A stretch of 64,000 nt of DNA. Source: Sva-07 sp963698565 (lineage in GTDB: Bacteria > Actinomycetota > Acidimicrobiia > Acidimicrobiales > Ilumatobacteraceae). The first letter of the stretch is position 1. Every line of letters starts with the position of its first letter. The stretch lies in assembly GCA_963698565.1 (NCBI GenBank), contig CAVORH010000011.1, positions 1 to 64,000 on the forward strand. Reading direction: 5' to 3'. Made by a program: the position numbers and the translations under genes. Below, piece by piece: positions 1 through 8,299 of this stretch. Below the pieces are notes generated by a model, which worked only from the letters and a program-made list of their open reading frames with translations, was not told where the DNA came from and made no database searches.

Positions 1-743
1 CCGCCGACGATGCCGGAGCGCTGCAGCTCGATGAGCACGCGAGCGTCCGGCCGATCGCCGAGGCGAGCCTCGTGCTCAGCCTCGGTGGCGACGGAACGAT
101 GTTGCGCAGCGTGCGACTGCTCGCGGGAGCGGCAGTGCCGCTGCTCGGGGTCAATCTCGGTTCGTTGGGATACCTCACCGAGGTGGAACCCGATCGTCTC
201 ACCGATGCGCTCGACCGTTTCGTCGCCGGCGAGCAGGAGGGTCGGTGGCACCTCGATGAGCGCATGATGCTCGACGTCTCGGTCAACGGCGAGCACACGG
301 GTCGAGCACTCAACGAAGCGGTCGTCGAGAAGGCCCAGTCAGGACACACCGTGCGCCTGCTGGCGCGTATCGATGGTGAGCCCTTCACCTACTACGCCGC
401 TGACGGCTTGATCGTGGCCACACCGACCGGCTCGACGGCGTACTCGCTCTCCGCTCGCGGTCCGATCGTGTCGCCGCGCCATCGGGCGATGTTGCTCACG
501 CCGGTGTCACCGCACATGCTGTTCGACCGGACGCTCGTGCTCGACCCGTCCGAGGCGATCGAGATCGAGGTGACCGGCCATCGTCGGGCCGAACTCACGC
601 TCGACGGTCAGGCGGTCGCCTCGCTCGACGAGGGCGACGTCGTCTCCTGCTCCCCATCGTCGGCCACGGCGAACTTCGTCCGTTTCGGCGCCGAGCGCTA
701 CCACCAGATCCTCAAGGCCAAGTTCGGCCTCGCCGATCGGTGA
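1..743 (+). CDS. nadK: NAD kinase (5'-truncated)
   Basis: The reading frame is open from base 3 at the window edge, so the N-terminus is missing. The enzyme phosphorylates NAD to NADP in the cytosol. The diagnostic GGDGT motif lies at visible residues 28-32, followed by LGVNLGSLGYLTEV. The ADGLIVATPTGSTAYS stretch of the second domain binds NAD. Visible length fits a family of about 290 residues lacking roughly its first 45. It is 20 bases upstream of recN, the usual actinobacterial neighbour, and probably co-transcribed with it. Confidence 0.95.
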   Translation, partial: ADDAGALQLDEHASVRPIAEASLVLSLGGDGTMLRSVRLLAGAAVPLLGVNLGSLGYLTEVEPDRLTDALDRFVAGEQEGRWHLDERMMLDVSVNGEHTGRALNEAVVEKAQSGHTVRLLARIDGEPFTYYAADGLIVATPTGSTAYSLSARGPIVSPRHRAMLLTPVSPHMLFDRTLVLDPSEAIEIEVTGHRRAELTLDGQAVASLDEGDVVSCSPSSATANFVRFGAERYHQILKAKFGLADR

Positions 744-763
744 GCGGTGTCGAGGCCTGAACG

Positions 764-2359
764 ATGCTGACCGAGCTGCACATCGAGAACCTCGGCGTGA
801 TCGAGCGCGTCGAACTCGTCCTCGGGCCGGGGTTGACCGCGGTGACCGGCGAGACCGGGGCCGGCAAGACGATGCTGGTCGAGGCGATCGAGCTGCTGGT
901 CGGCGGTCGAGCCGACTCGTCGATGGTCCGCCACGGTGCAACGGAGGCCCGAGTCGACGGTCGCCTCGTCACGCCCGATGGCGTGGAGACGGTGCTCACC
1001 AGAATCGTGCCGGCCGACGGACGGTCGCGCGCCTACGTCGATGGTCGGCTGGCGACCGTCGCGTCGCTCGCCGAGGCGGCGGCCGATGTCGTCGACCTCC
1101 ATGGGCAGCACGCACACCAGTCGCTCCTGTCGACGGCGACGCAACGCGCGGCCCTCGACGAGTACGGCTCGATCGACCTCGGTCCCCTCCGAGCGGCCCG
1201 GGCCCGACTGACGGAGATCGATGCGGCACTGGCCGCGCTGGGAGGCGACGATCGAGCACGCGCGCGGGAGATCGACCTGCTCCGGTTCCAGGTCGACGAA
1301 CTCGACGCCGCCGCGATCGATGACCCCGACGAGGACGAGCGACTCGACGCCGAGGAGTCGGTGCTGGCCGATGCCACCGCTCACCGTGAGGCGGCGACCG
1401 CAGCGGCGTCGTCGCTCAGCGGCGACGGGGGAGCGCGCGACGCGCTCGCTGCTGCGCTCGCTGCGATCGACGGCCGGGCACCCTTCGCGGAGCAGGCCGG
1501 TCGCCTTCGCGACCTCCTCGCCGAGTTCGACGACCTCGCGGGCGACCTTCGGACCGGCGGCGAGGCCATCGACGAGTCGCCCGAGCGATTGGCGTTTCTA
1601 CGCGAGCGGCGTCAGCTCCTCAAGAACCTGCGCCGCAAGTACGGTGACGACCTGGCGGCGGTGATGGAGTTCCACGCGGCGTCGGCCGATCGGCTTCGTG
1701 AACTCGAACGGTTCGACGAACGCGCCGCCGAACTCGACGATCAGCGACAACAGGCACTCGCCGACGAGCGAGCCGCAGCGATCGTCGTGGGCCGCCGACG
1801 CCGGGAGGTGGGCCCTGAACTCGCCGCCGCCGTGGAGGCCGAACTGCGAAACCTGGCGATGCCGCACGTGTCGGTCGCCGTCGAGGTCGGCGACCATGCC
1901 GACGACCACCCGGGCGATCGTGTCCAGTTCCTGCTCGCCGCGAATCCCGGGGCCCCACTGCTTCCGCTGACGCGGGTCGCGTCAGGCGGCGAGTTGGCTC
2001 GGTCGATGCTGGCGTTGCGGCTCGTGTTGTCCGCTGCGTCCGCTGCCCACCAGAGCGAGCGCACGCTCGTGTTCGACGAGGTCGATGCGGGGATCGGCGG
2101 AGCCGCAGCGCAGGCGATCGGTGATGCGCTCGCGCAACTCGCTCGAACCCATCAGGTGTTGGTCGTCACCCATCTGGCGCAGGTGGCAGCAGCCGCCGAC
2201 GTCCAGATCTCGGTCGCGAAGACCGTCAGGGAAGGCCGGACATTCGCCGCGGCGACCCCGATCTCCGGCGACGAACGGATCGCCGAGATCGCCCGGATGC
2301 TGTCCGGCTCGGGCACGGATTCGGCGCTCAACCACGCCCGGGAGCTGCTCGAGCGCTGA
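764..2359 (+). CDS. recN: DNA repair ATPase RecN
   Basis: SMC-like ATPase of double-strand-break repair, 531 aa. Walker A GETGAGKT lies near residues 29-36, the ABC signature ASGGELARSM near 407-416 and Walker B VFDEVDAGIGG near 438-448, with a long charged, probably coiled-coil middle. The sequence is complete and only slightly shorter than typical RecN. The ATG at 764 is the first start after nadK and the N-terminus (LTELHIENLGVI) is canonical, so this start is well supported. Ends 99 bases before pyrG. Confidence 0.96.
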   Translation: MLTELHIENLGVIERVELVLGPGLTAVTGETGAGKTMLVEAIELLVGGRADSSMVRHGATEARVDGRLVTPDGVETVLTRIVPADGRSRAYVDGRLATVASLAEAAADVVDLHGQHAHQSLLSTATQRAALDEYGSIDLGPLRAARARLTEIDAALAALGGDDRARAREIDLLRFQVDELDAAAIDDPDEDERLDAEESVLADATAHREAATAAASSLSGDGGARDALAAALAAIDGRAPFAEQAGRLRDLLAEFDDLAGDLRTGGEAIDESPERLAFLRERRQLLKNLRRKYGDDLAAVMEFHAASADRLRELERFDERAAELDDQRQQALADERAAAIVVGRRRREVGPELAAAVEAELRNLAMPHVSVAVEVGDHADDHPGDRVQFLLAANPGAPLLPLTRVASGGELARSMLALRLVLSAASAAHQSERTLVFDEVDAGIGGAAAQAIGDALAQLARTHQVLVVTHLAQVAAAADVQISVAKTVREGRTFAAATPISGDERIAEIARMLSGSGTDSALNHARELLER

Positions 2360-2458
2360 GCCGCGTCCGAATGGCGCCGCGGCGGACGTGGACGGGGTAT
2401 GGTGATGTCCCGTCATGGTGTCGTTCGGACGCCGAGCAGTGAGACGGAGGATTGGCAG

Positions 2459-4144
2459 ATGCCGAAGCACATTTTCGTGACCGGAGGCGTGGCCAGCTCG
2501 CTCGGCAAGGGCCTGACCGCATCGTCGCTCGGCCGTCTGCTGAAGCTCCGGGGGCTCCGTGTCACGCTCCAGAAGCTCGACCCGTACATCAACATCGACC
2601 CCGGCACGATGAACCCCTTCGAGCACGGGGAGGTGTTCGTCACCGACGACGGCGGTGAGACCGACCTCGACCTCGGCCACTACGAGCGGTTCATCGACGA
2701 GAGCCTGTCGCGCAACTCCAACGCCACGACCGGGTCGATCTACCAGGCCGTGCTGGCAGCCGAGCGGCGGGGGGACTACCTCGGCAAGACCGTGCAGGTC
2801 ATCCCGCACATCACCGACGAGATCAAGCGGCGGATCCAGCGTGTCGCCCACGACGATGTCGACGTGGTGATCACCGAAGTCGGTGGCACCGTCGGCGACA
2901 TCGAGATCCTGCCGTTCCTCGAAGCGATCCGCCAGTTCCGCAACATGGTCGGGCGCGACAACGTCTGCTACATCCACGTGACGCTCGTGCCGTTCATCGG
3001 CCCGTCCGGCGAGCAGAAGACCAAGCCCACGCAGCACTCGGTGACCGAGCTGCGCAGCCGCGGCATCCAGCCCGACGTGATCGTGTGTCGCAGCGAGGAG
3101 CCGCTGTCCGACGACCTCAAGCGCAAGATCTCGAGCCTCTGCGACGTGGAGGAGCGCGCCGTCGTGAACGCGGCGGATGCGAAGAACATCTACGAGCTGC
3201 CGCTGATCCTGCACGACGAGGGCCTCGACGACTTCGTCTGCGACCTGTTGCGTATCGAGGGCGAACCCGATCTCACCTACTGGGAGGAGTTCGTCGCCAA
3301 GGTCGAAGCCGCAACCACCCCCGTACGAATCGGATTGATCGGCAAGTACATCGAGTTGCCCGACGCCTATCTGTCCGTCGTCGAGAGCCTCAAACATGCC
3401 GGCTTCCATCACGGTGCCGATGTCGAGATCGTGTGGATCCAGTCCGAGAGCGTCGAGGGCCTGCTCGCTGCTGGGCAGCTGAACCACCTCGACGGCATCG
3501 TGATCCCCGGCGGATTCGGTTACCGGGGCGTCGAGGGCAAGGTCGCTGCCGCGCGGTACGCCCGGGAGGAAGGCGTTCCCTGTCTCGGACTCTGCCTCGG
3601 ACTGCAGACAATGGTGATCGAGTTCGCCCGTGACGTCGTCGGGCTCACCGATGCCAACTCCACCGAGTTCGACCCGACGACGCATCACCCGGTGATCGAC
3701 TTGATGCTCGAACAGCGCGGCATCGAGGACAAGGGCGGCACGATGCGTCTGGGCGCCTACTACGCCGTGCTGGCGTCGGGGTCGCAGGTCGCTGCGGCGT
3801 ACGGCGAGCCGGTCGTGTCCGAGCGTCACCGTCACCGCTACGAGTTCAACGAGCGCTACCGCAGCCAGCTCGAGGACGCCGGGCTCTGGTGCTCGGGAAC
3901 GTCGCCGGACAATCGACTCGTCGAGTTCATCGAGCTTCCCGGTCATCCGTTCTGGGTCGGTACCCAGGCCCATCCGGAATTCAAGAGCCGCCCCGATCGC
4001 CCGCACCCACTGTTCCGAGAACTGGTGGCAGCAGCGCTCGCTCGTCGGGCCGTCAGCGACGAATCCGACGGCACCACGGCCGAGGTCGAGGAGCGCGTCG
4101 GCATCGACGGAGCGACGACCTCGGAGGCGTCGCTGTCGTCGTGA
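2459..4144 (+). CDS. pyrG: CTP synthase
   Basis: Makes CTP from UTP, ATP and glutamine; 561 aa. The synthetase domain begins at once with KHIFVTGGVASSLGKGL (P-loop) and carries the IDPGTMNPFEHGEV loop. The C-terminal glutamine amidotransferase has the nucleophile motif LGLCLGLQ (Cys near residue 380) and the AHPEF histidine/glutamate pair near 508-512. The ATG at 2459 is preferred over an upstream in-frame GTG/ATG at about 2399 because homologues start at this point and a GGAGG-type ribosome binding site (2446-2450) sits about eight bases upstream. The last bases overlap the next gene as GTGA. Confidence 0.97.
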   Translation: MPKHIFVTGGVASSLGKGLTASSLGRLLKLRGLRVTLQKLDPYINIDPGTMNPFEHGEVFVTDDGGETDLDLGHYERFIDESLSRNSNATTGSIYQAVLAAERRGDYLGKTVQVIPHITDEIKRRIQRVAHDDVDVVITEVGGTVGDIEILPFLEAIRQFRNMVGRDNVCYIHVTLVPFIGPSGEQKTKPTQHSVTELRSRGIQPDVIVCRSEEPLSDDLKRKISSLCDVEERAVVNAADAKNIYELPLILHDEGLDDFVCDLLRIEGEPDLTYWEEFVAKVEAATTPVRIGLIGKYIELPDAYLSVVESLKHAGFHHGADVEIVWIQSESVEGLLAAGQLNHLDGIVIPGGFGYRGVEGKVAAARYAREEGVPCLGLCLGLQTMVIEFARDVVGLTDANSTEFDPTTHHPVIDLMLEQRGIEDKGGTMRLGAYYAVLASGSQVAAAYGEPVVSERHRHRYEFNERYRSQLEDAGLWCSGTSPDNRLVEFIELPGHPFWVGTQAHPEFKSRPDRPHPLFRELVAAALARRAVSDESDGTTAEVEERVGIDGATTSEASLSS

Positions 4145-4722
4145 GCGACGACGCAACGTTCCGGCGTCTGTCGGAGTCGATCATCCACGAGGGCTACGTG
4201 TGGAATCTCGCGGTTGCCGAGTTCTCCGCGCCGGACGGCTCCACGTTCACCCGTGACATCGTGCGTTCGCCCGGTGCCGTCGGCGTGGTCCCACTCGTGT
4301 TCGACGCCGAGGGCAACCCGTCGGTGGTGCTGGTGTCGCAGTACCGGCCACCGTACGAACGCAGTGTGCTCGAGATCCCCGCCGGAATGCGTGACATCGC
4401 GGGAGAGGACACCGAGTCGGTCGCACGGCGCGAGTTGGTCGAGGAAGCCGGTCTCCGGGCCGATCGACTCGAGCTGCTCACCGAGATCCTTCCATCGCCT
4501 GGAATGACCGACTCGGTCACCACGCTCTACCTCGCCACCGGTTGCGTGCCGGTGCCCCACGACCGCCAAGGCCCGGAGGAGGAGCACATGGAGTTGCTCC
4601 ATCTCCCGCTCGCCGATGCGATCGAGATGGTGGAACGCGGGGAGATCGGCGACGCCAAGTCGGTTGTCGCGCTCCTGCTCACCGAGCGTCGGTTGCGCGC
4701 TCGTGATCACCCCGGGACCTGA
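4141..4722 (+). CDS. NUDIX hydrolase, probable ADP-ribose pyrophosphatase
   Basis: 193-aa NUDIX enzyme. The NUDIX box runs from the Gly of IPAGMRDIAGED to RRELVEEAGL (residues about 80-107), with the extra residue between G and E seen in mycobacterial ADP-ribose pyrophosphatase. The PGMTDSVTTLYLA segment after it is also typical of ADPRases. The GTG start overlaps the pyrG stop (GTGA), so translation is probably coupled. The same pyrG-NUDIX-xerD order occurs in mycobacteria. Substrate is assigned by family only. Confidence 0.88.
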   Translation: MSDDATFRRLSESIIHEGYVWNLAVAEFSAPDGSTFTRDIVRSPGAVGVVPLVFDAEGNPSVVLVSQYRPPYERSVLEIPAGMRDIAGEDTESVARRELVEEAGLRADRLELLTEILPSPGMTDSVTTLYLATGCVPVPHDRQGPEEEHMELLHLPLADAIEMVERGEIGDAKSVVALLLTERRLRARDHPGT

Positions 4723-4739
4723 GCGTCGGGGCGAGCGCG

Positions 4740-5657
4740 ATGCTGCCGATCGAGGTCGAGGAGTTCCTCTCGTGGATGGTCGCCGAGAAGGGGCGGGCTC
4801 CGAACACGGTTGCGGCGTACCGCCGTGACCTGACGTCGTACTGCTCGTGGCTCGCCGATCGCGGCACCGGTGTGCTCGACGTCGACCACACCCAACTCGT
4901 CGAGTTCGTCGGCGAGCGACGGGCCAGCGGCGCCGCCACGTCGTCGATCGCTCGGCAGCTCGCGGCGATCAGGATGCTGCATCGGCACCTGTCGATCGAG
5001 GGTGAGCGGCGCGACGACCCGGCCGCAGATCTCGAGGGTGTGCGGGTTCCGGCGGGCATCCCGAAGCCACTGACCGAAGCCCAGGTCACCAGCCTGATCG
5101 ATGCCGTCGTCGTCACCGAGCCGGTCCATCGACGCGACCTCGCACTGATCGAGCTGCTCTACGCCACCGGGGCCCGGATCTCCGAAGCGGTCGGACTCTC
5201 GATCGGCGAGGTCGACCTCGATGCACGTCTCGTCCGGCTCTACGGCAAGGGCTCGAAGGAACGGATCGTGCCGTTCGGTTCGACCGCCGCCGCTGCGCTC
5301 GAGGACTGGTTCTCGTCGAGCGGACGGGCGCGGATGGTTCCGGACCGGTGGCGGCGTCGGGACGACGCCGAGGCGGTCTTCCTCAACACCCGCGGCGGGC
5401 GCCTGACGCGACAGGCCGCCTGGCTGGTGATCAGGAAGTACGGCACCCGTGCCGGCATCGGCGATCACCTGTCACCGCACGTGCTGCGGCACTCGTGTGC
5501 CACCCACCTGCTCGACCATGGAGCGGATCTGCGCGTGGTGCAGGAGATGTTGGGGCACGCATCGATCTCGACCACGCAGATCTACACCAAGGTCAGCCAG
5601 GAGCGACTCTGGGACGTGTACCGATCCGCTCATCCCCGGGCCACACTGACGCGGTGA
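4740..5657 (+). CDS. xerD: Tyrosine recombinase XerD
   Basis: Site-specific recombinase that resolves chromosome dimers at dif with XerC; 305 aa, full length. The N-terminal SAM-like domain (FLSWMVAEKGRAPNTVAAYRRDL) is followed by the catalytic domain with Arg in ATGARISE, Lys in LYGKGSKER, HxxR in SPHVLRHSCATHLL, His in EMLGHASI and the nucleophile Tyr in TQIYTKV. It lies 17 bases after the NUDIX gene in the standard actinobacterial order. The stop overlaps the next start. Confidence 0.95.
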   Translation: MLPIEVEEFLSWMVAEKGRAPNTVAAYRRDLTSYCSWLADRGTGVLDVDHTQLVEFVGERRASGAATSSIARQLAAIRMLHRHLSIEGERRDDPAADLEGVRVPAGIPKPLTEAQVTSLIDAVVVTEPVHRRDLALIELLYATGARISEAVGLSIGEVDLDARLVRLYGKGSKERIVPFGSTAAAALEDWFSSSGRARMVPDRWRRRDDAEAVFLNTRGGRLTRQAAWLVIRKYGTRAGIGDHLSPHVLRHSCATHLLDHGADLRVVQEMLGHASISTTQIYTKVSQERLWDVYRSAHPRATLTR

Positions 5658-6127
5658 GCCACACCGACAGGGGTCATTCGAATCCGATCGTCAAGGTCTG
5701 GCACCTCGCCGCGCGTTTCGTCACGTCGCTGCCTCCCACGCCGCCTTCGGTCGACGACGAAGTGTGGGTGGACGAACATCTCCTCCCGGGTGAGCGTGCG
5801 CTCTGGGTGCAGTTGTCGAACCAGGATCGCCGTCACAGTGCCGCTGTCGCACGTCGGTTCGTGGAGGCTCGACCGGAGGCGACGCGTGAGGAGATCGCTG
5901 GTGCGATCCTGCACGACGTCGGCAAGATCGAGTGCGGGCTCGGCACGTTCGGGCGGGTGTTCGCCACCCTCGTGGGCCCGCGGACGGCGTCGTTCCGGGC
6001 GTACCACGATCACGAGGAGATCGGCGCTGCCATGGCTCAGGCGGCCGGGTCGACTCCGGCCACGGTCGACCTGATCGCTCAGCGCGGCCCGGCATTTGCC
6101 GCGCTGAACCGCTCGGACCACGCCTGA
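5654..6127 (+). CDS. HD-domain-like protein of unknown substrate
   Basis: 157 aa. The pattern RHSAAVARRF (about 57-66) followed by GAILHDVGKIECG (about 78-90) and YHDHEEIGA (about 111-119) matches the metal-binding histidines and aspartate of HD phosphohydrolases. It is shorter than the annotated enzymes of the family, so the substrate cannot be named. GTG start overlaps the xerD stop (GTGA), indicating an operon with xerD. No membrane segment or signal peptide is seen. Confidence 0.7.
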   Translation: MSHTDRGHSNPIVKVWHLAARFVTSLPPTPPSVDDEVWVDEHLLPGERALWVQLSNQDRRHSAAVARRFVEARPEATREEIAGAILHDVGKIECGLGTFGRVFATLVGPRTASFRAYHDHEEIGAAMAQAAGSTPATVDLIAQRGPAFAALNRSDHA

Positions 6128-6143
6128 CCCGGGCGATCCCGCT

Positions 6144-6168
6144 GGTTGACAAATGGTTGCGGTTGACA
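6144..6168 (+). promoter_or_regulatory. Direct repeat GGTTGACA, possible operator of the RES toxin-antitoxin operon
   Basis: GGTTGACA occurs at 6144-6151 and again at 6161-6168, 17 bases apart, just upstream of the antitoxin start. The spacing places the copies on roughly the same side of the helix with 1.5 turns between starts. Autoregulation by the HTH antitoxin is typical of such operons, but binding here is inference. Confidence 0.35.
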
Positions 6169-6191
6169 CGTGGTGGCGATACCGTGTCGAC

Positions 6192-6617
6192 ATGTCGATC
6201 GTGGAGTCGATGGCCGACGAGGTCGTGCTGCGCAGCGGGGGAGACACCGACGTGCTGCGTCGCATCATCGATCGTCTCGACCATCAGCTCAACGCCAGTC
6301 CACTGCAACGCACGGTGCGGTTGTGGGACCTGTCCGCCACACAGCTCGGCGCGATGTTCGGCATCAGCCGACAGGCGGCGTCGAAGTGGCTCGCCGAAGG
6401 TGCCCCGGCGAGTCGTCGTGATCAGGTGGCGTTGCTGGGTCAGGCGACCGACCTGCTCGATCAGTGGGTGAAGCGAGAGCGCATCCCGGCCGTGGTCAGG
6501 CGTCCCGTCGAGGCGCTCGGCGGTCGGACACGTCTCGAGGTGGCGCTGGCCGGAGAGTTCCAGACGCTCCGAGACGAGTTGTACGACACGTTCGATCTCA
6601 CTCGCATCGCTCCGTGA
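6192..6617 (+). CDS. Xre/MbcA-like antitoxin with helix-turn-helix
   Basis: 141 aa. A helix-turn-helix is visible in SATQLGAMFGISRQAASKWL (about 44-63). A C-terminal part with LLDQWVKRERIPAVVRRPVEALGGRTRLEVALAG resembles the toxin-binding region of Xre/MbcA/ParS antitoxins, whose partners carry RES domains. The gene directly downstream is such a partner and overlaps by four bases. I chose the ATG at 6192 (MSIVES) over an upstream GTG/ATG at 6153 because 6153 would start inside the direct-repeat region. Probably neutralises the toxin and represses the operon. Confidence 0.75.
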   Translation: MSIVESMADEVVLRSGGDTDVLRRIIDRLDHQLNASPLQRTVRLWDLSATQLGAMFGISRQAASKWLAEGAPASRRDQVALLGQATDLLDQWVKRERIPAVVRRPVEALGGRTRLEVALAGEFQTLRDELYDTFDLTRIAP

Positions 6618-7168
6618 TCGACATCCGGGTTCCCGACGGGCACGTCTGGTTGCGCATCACCCGACCGCACTTCGCCGATCCGTTCGACCCGACGTTCGCG
6701 CAACGAAGCGGTGGGCGGTGGAACCCGCCGGACTCCTGGCCGACGCTGTACCTCAACGAGGACCTGGCCACCGTGCACGCCCAGGTGCGCCACCTGTTCG
6801 CCGGACGCGGCGTCGAACCCGACGATCTCGACGACGACGCCCCGATCCGCCTGGCAGCCGCAACGCTCCCGGGGCGTCAGCGCGTCGCCGATGTCGTGTC
6901 GCCCGACGGCGTCGCTGCCGTTGGCCTGCCGGCGAGCTATCCGACGGATGGGGACGGTCGGGTCGTCGGCCACCAGGTCACACAGCTGATCGGCGTTCGG
7001 GCCCACACGGACGGGCTCCGTGGCGTGTGGTGCCGATCGGCGGCGGGCGTCGGACGGGAGCTGGCCTGGTTCCCGGCGGCCCGCTCGTCGGCGCGCCCGG
7101 TGTGGCGCCAACCAGTCGGGTTCGGCACGTGGCGCCATGCCGTCTCGCTCGACCAGCTCGACGTGTGA
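6614..7168 (+). CDS. RES-domain protein, probable NAD-degrading toxin
   Basis: 184 aa, start GTG overlapping the antitoxin stop (GTGA). The N-terminal pattern LRITRPHFADPFDP....QRSGGRWNPPDSWPTLYL (about 13-50) matches the RES family, in which an Arg-Glu-Ser set forms the active site and known members hydrolyse or phosphorolyse NAD. Here the expected Glu after the YL motif may be the E in LNEDLATVH, and a Ser lies in VWCRSAAG. Exact catalytic assignment needs a structure model. The pair ends at a shared palindromic terminator facing trpS. Confidence 0.75.
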   Translation: MIDIRVPDGHVWLRITRPHFADPFDPTFAQRSGGRWNPPDSWPTLYLNEDLATVHAQVRHLFAGRGVEPDDLDDDAPIRLAAATLPGRQRVADVVSPDGVAAVGLPASYPTDGDGRVVGHQVTQLIGVRAHTDGLRGVWCRSAAGVGRELAWFPAARSSARPVWRQPVGFGTWRHAVSLDQLDV

Positions 7169-7175
7169 CCGCCCG

Positions 7176-7222
7176 TTCTCGTGAACCCGTTGCGGGTTTA
7201 CTCCCGCACGGGTTCACGAGAA
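7176..7222. terminator. Bidirectional palindromic terminator, copy 1
   Basis: A near-perfect inverted repeat with arms TTCTCGTGAACCCGT and ACGGGTTCACGAGAA encloses a smaller GCGGG/CCCGC hairpin. It sits between the convergent RES gene and trpS, six bases from each stop. A second copy in reverse orientation lies at 34953-34999, so this is a dispersed element rather than a random terminator. Confidence 0.8.
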
Positions 7223-7226
7223 GGGG

Positions 7227-8246
7227 TCAGGCGGGGAGGAGGCCGATGTGGTCGCGGGCGCGATCGAGCGTGGTGGCGGCGACCGAACGGGCCTTGTCGG
7301 CGCCGACGCGCAGGAGCCGTGTGAGCTCGCCCTTGTCGTCCATCAGCTCGTGGTAGCGGGTGCGGATCGGGTCGAGCGCGGCGAGGACGGCCTCGCCGGT
7401 GTCGACCTTGAGGCGGCCGTACTGCTCGTACTCCTCGGCGACCGCCTGCGGCGTCCGGCCGGTGACCGCCGCGTTGATCTCCAACAGGTTCGCCACGCCC
7501 GGCTTCTCGGCACGGTCGTATCGAACGGCGTCCGGTCCGGTGTCGGAGTCGGTGACCGCCCGCTTGAACTTCTTCATCAGCACGCTCGGCTCGTCGATCA
7601 GGTAGACGCAGCCGGCGTCGGACGAGTCCGACTTCGACATCTTCGACATCGGGTCCTGCAGGCTCATCACCCGCGCTCCGACGGCCGGCGTGACCGCCTC
7701 GGGGACCACGAAGGTGTCACCGAAGCGATGGTTGAAGCGGATCGCCGCATCCCGCGTGATCTCGACGTGCTGGCGCTGGTCGTCGCCGACCGGGACCTCG
7801 TTGGCGTCGTACAGCAGGATGTCGCCCGCCTGGAGTGCGGGATACGTGAACAGCCCGGCCGAGATGAACTGGCCCTCGCGCTTGGACGACTTGTCCTTGA
7901 ACTGCGTCATCCGCGACAGCTCGCCGTAGCTGACGGTGCACTCCATGATCCAGCCGAGCTGATTGTGTTCGGGGACGTGGCTCTGGACGAAGACGGTGGC
8001 GACGTCGGGGTCGAGACCGATGGCGAAGAACATCGCCGCGAGTTCGACGGTCAGCTCGCCGATCAGGCCGGGCTCCTCGATCACCGTCAAGGCATGGAGG
8101 TCGACGATCCCGTGGAACGCGTCGCACTCGTGCTGTCCGGACACCCAGTTCCGCAGGGCGCCGAGGTAGCTGCCGAGGTGCACGTCGCCGGTCGGCTGCA
8201 TGCACGACAGCACACGTGTCGTCGAGTGGCTGGGTGGGTTCGTCAC
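7227..8246 (-). CDS. trpS: Tryptophanyl-tRNA synthetase
   Basis: Class I aminoacyl-tRNA synthetase charging tRNA-Trp; 339 aa, normal length. The HIGH-equivalent is in MQPTGDVHLGSYLGAL (about 15-30) and the KMSKS loop is in PMSKMSKSD. The GTG at 8246 is preferred over upstream in-frame starts because it follows a -10-like TATCGT by eight bases and gives the family-typical N-terminus. Divergent from scpA with only 53 bases between the starts. Confidence 0.95.
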   Translation of the reverse strand: MTNPPSHSTTRVLSCMQPTGDVHLGSYLGALRNWVSGQHECDAFHGIVDLHALTVIEEPGLIGELTVELAAMFFAIGLDPDVATVFVQSHVPEHNQLGWIMECTVSYGELSRMTQFKDKSSKREGQFISAGLFTYPALQAGDILLYDANEVPVGDDQRQHVEITRDAAIRFNHRFGDTFVVPEAVTPAVGARVMSLQDPMSKMSKSDSSDAGCVYLIDEPSVLMKKFKRAVTDSDTGPDAVRYDRAEKPGVANLLEINAAVTGRTPQAVAEEYEQYGRLKVDTGEAVLAALDPIRTRYHELMDDKGELTRLLRVGADKARSVAATTLDRARDHIGLLPA

Positions 8247-8254
8247 GGGCGCCG

Positions 8255-8260
8255 ACGATA
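8255..8260 (-). promoter_or_regulatory. -10 element of trpS (TATCGT)
   Basis: On the minus strand TATCGT ends eight bases before the trpS GTG, which predicts a leaderless transcript. No -35 consensus is evident. Confidence 0.55.
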
Positions 8261-8285
8261 CCCGTTCGCACCACCGACGCTCCGG

Positions 8286-8291
8286 TAGGTT
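8286..8291 (+). promoter_or_regulatory. -10 element of scpA operon (TAGGTT)
   Basis: TAGGTT ends eight bases before the scpA ATG, with no Shine-Dalgarno between. It is back-to-back with the trpS -10 element, 25 bases away. Confidence 0.55.
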
Positions 8292-8299
8292 GGGCGACG

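Noticed and set aside
1982..4156. 724-codon minus-strand frame across recN and pyrG
   Set aside because: Lies entirely over two conserved genes and shows no domain.
6146..6185. Sigma-70 promoter built from TTGACA at 6146 or 6163
   Set aside because: No -10 match lies 16-18 bases downstream of either TTGACA, so I describe the pair only as a direct repeat.
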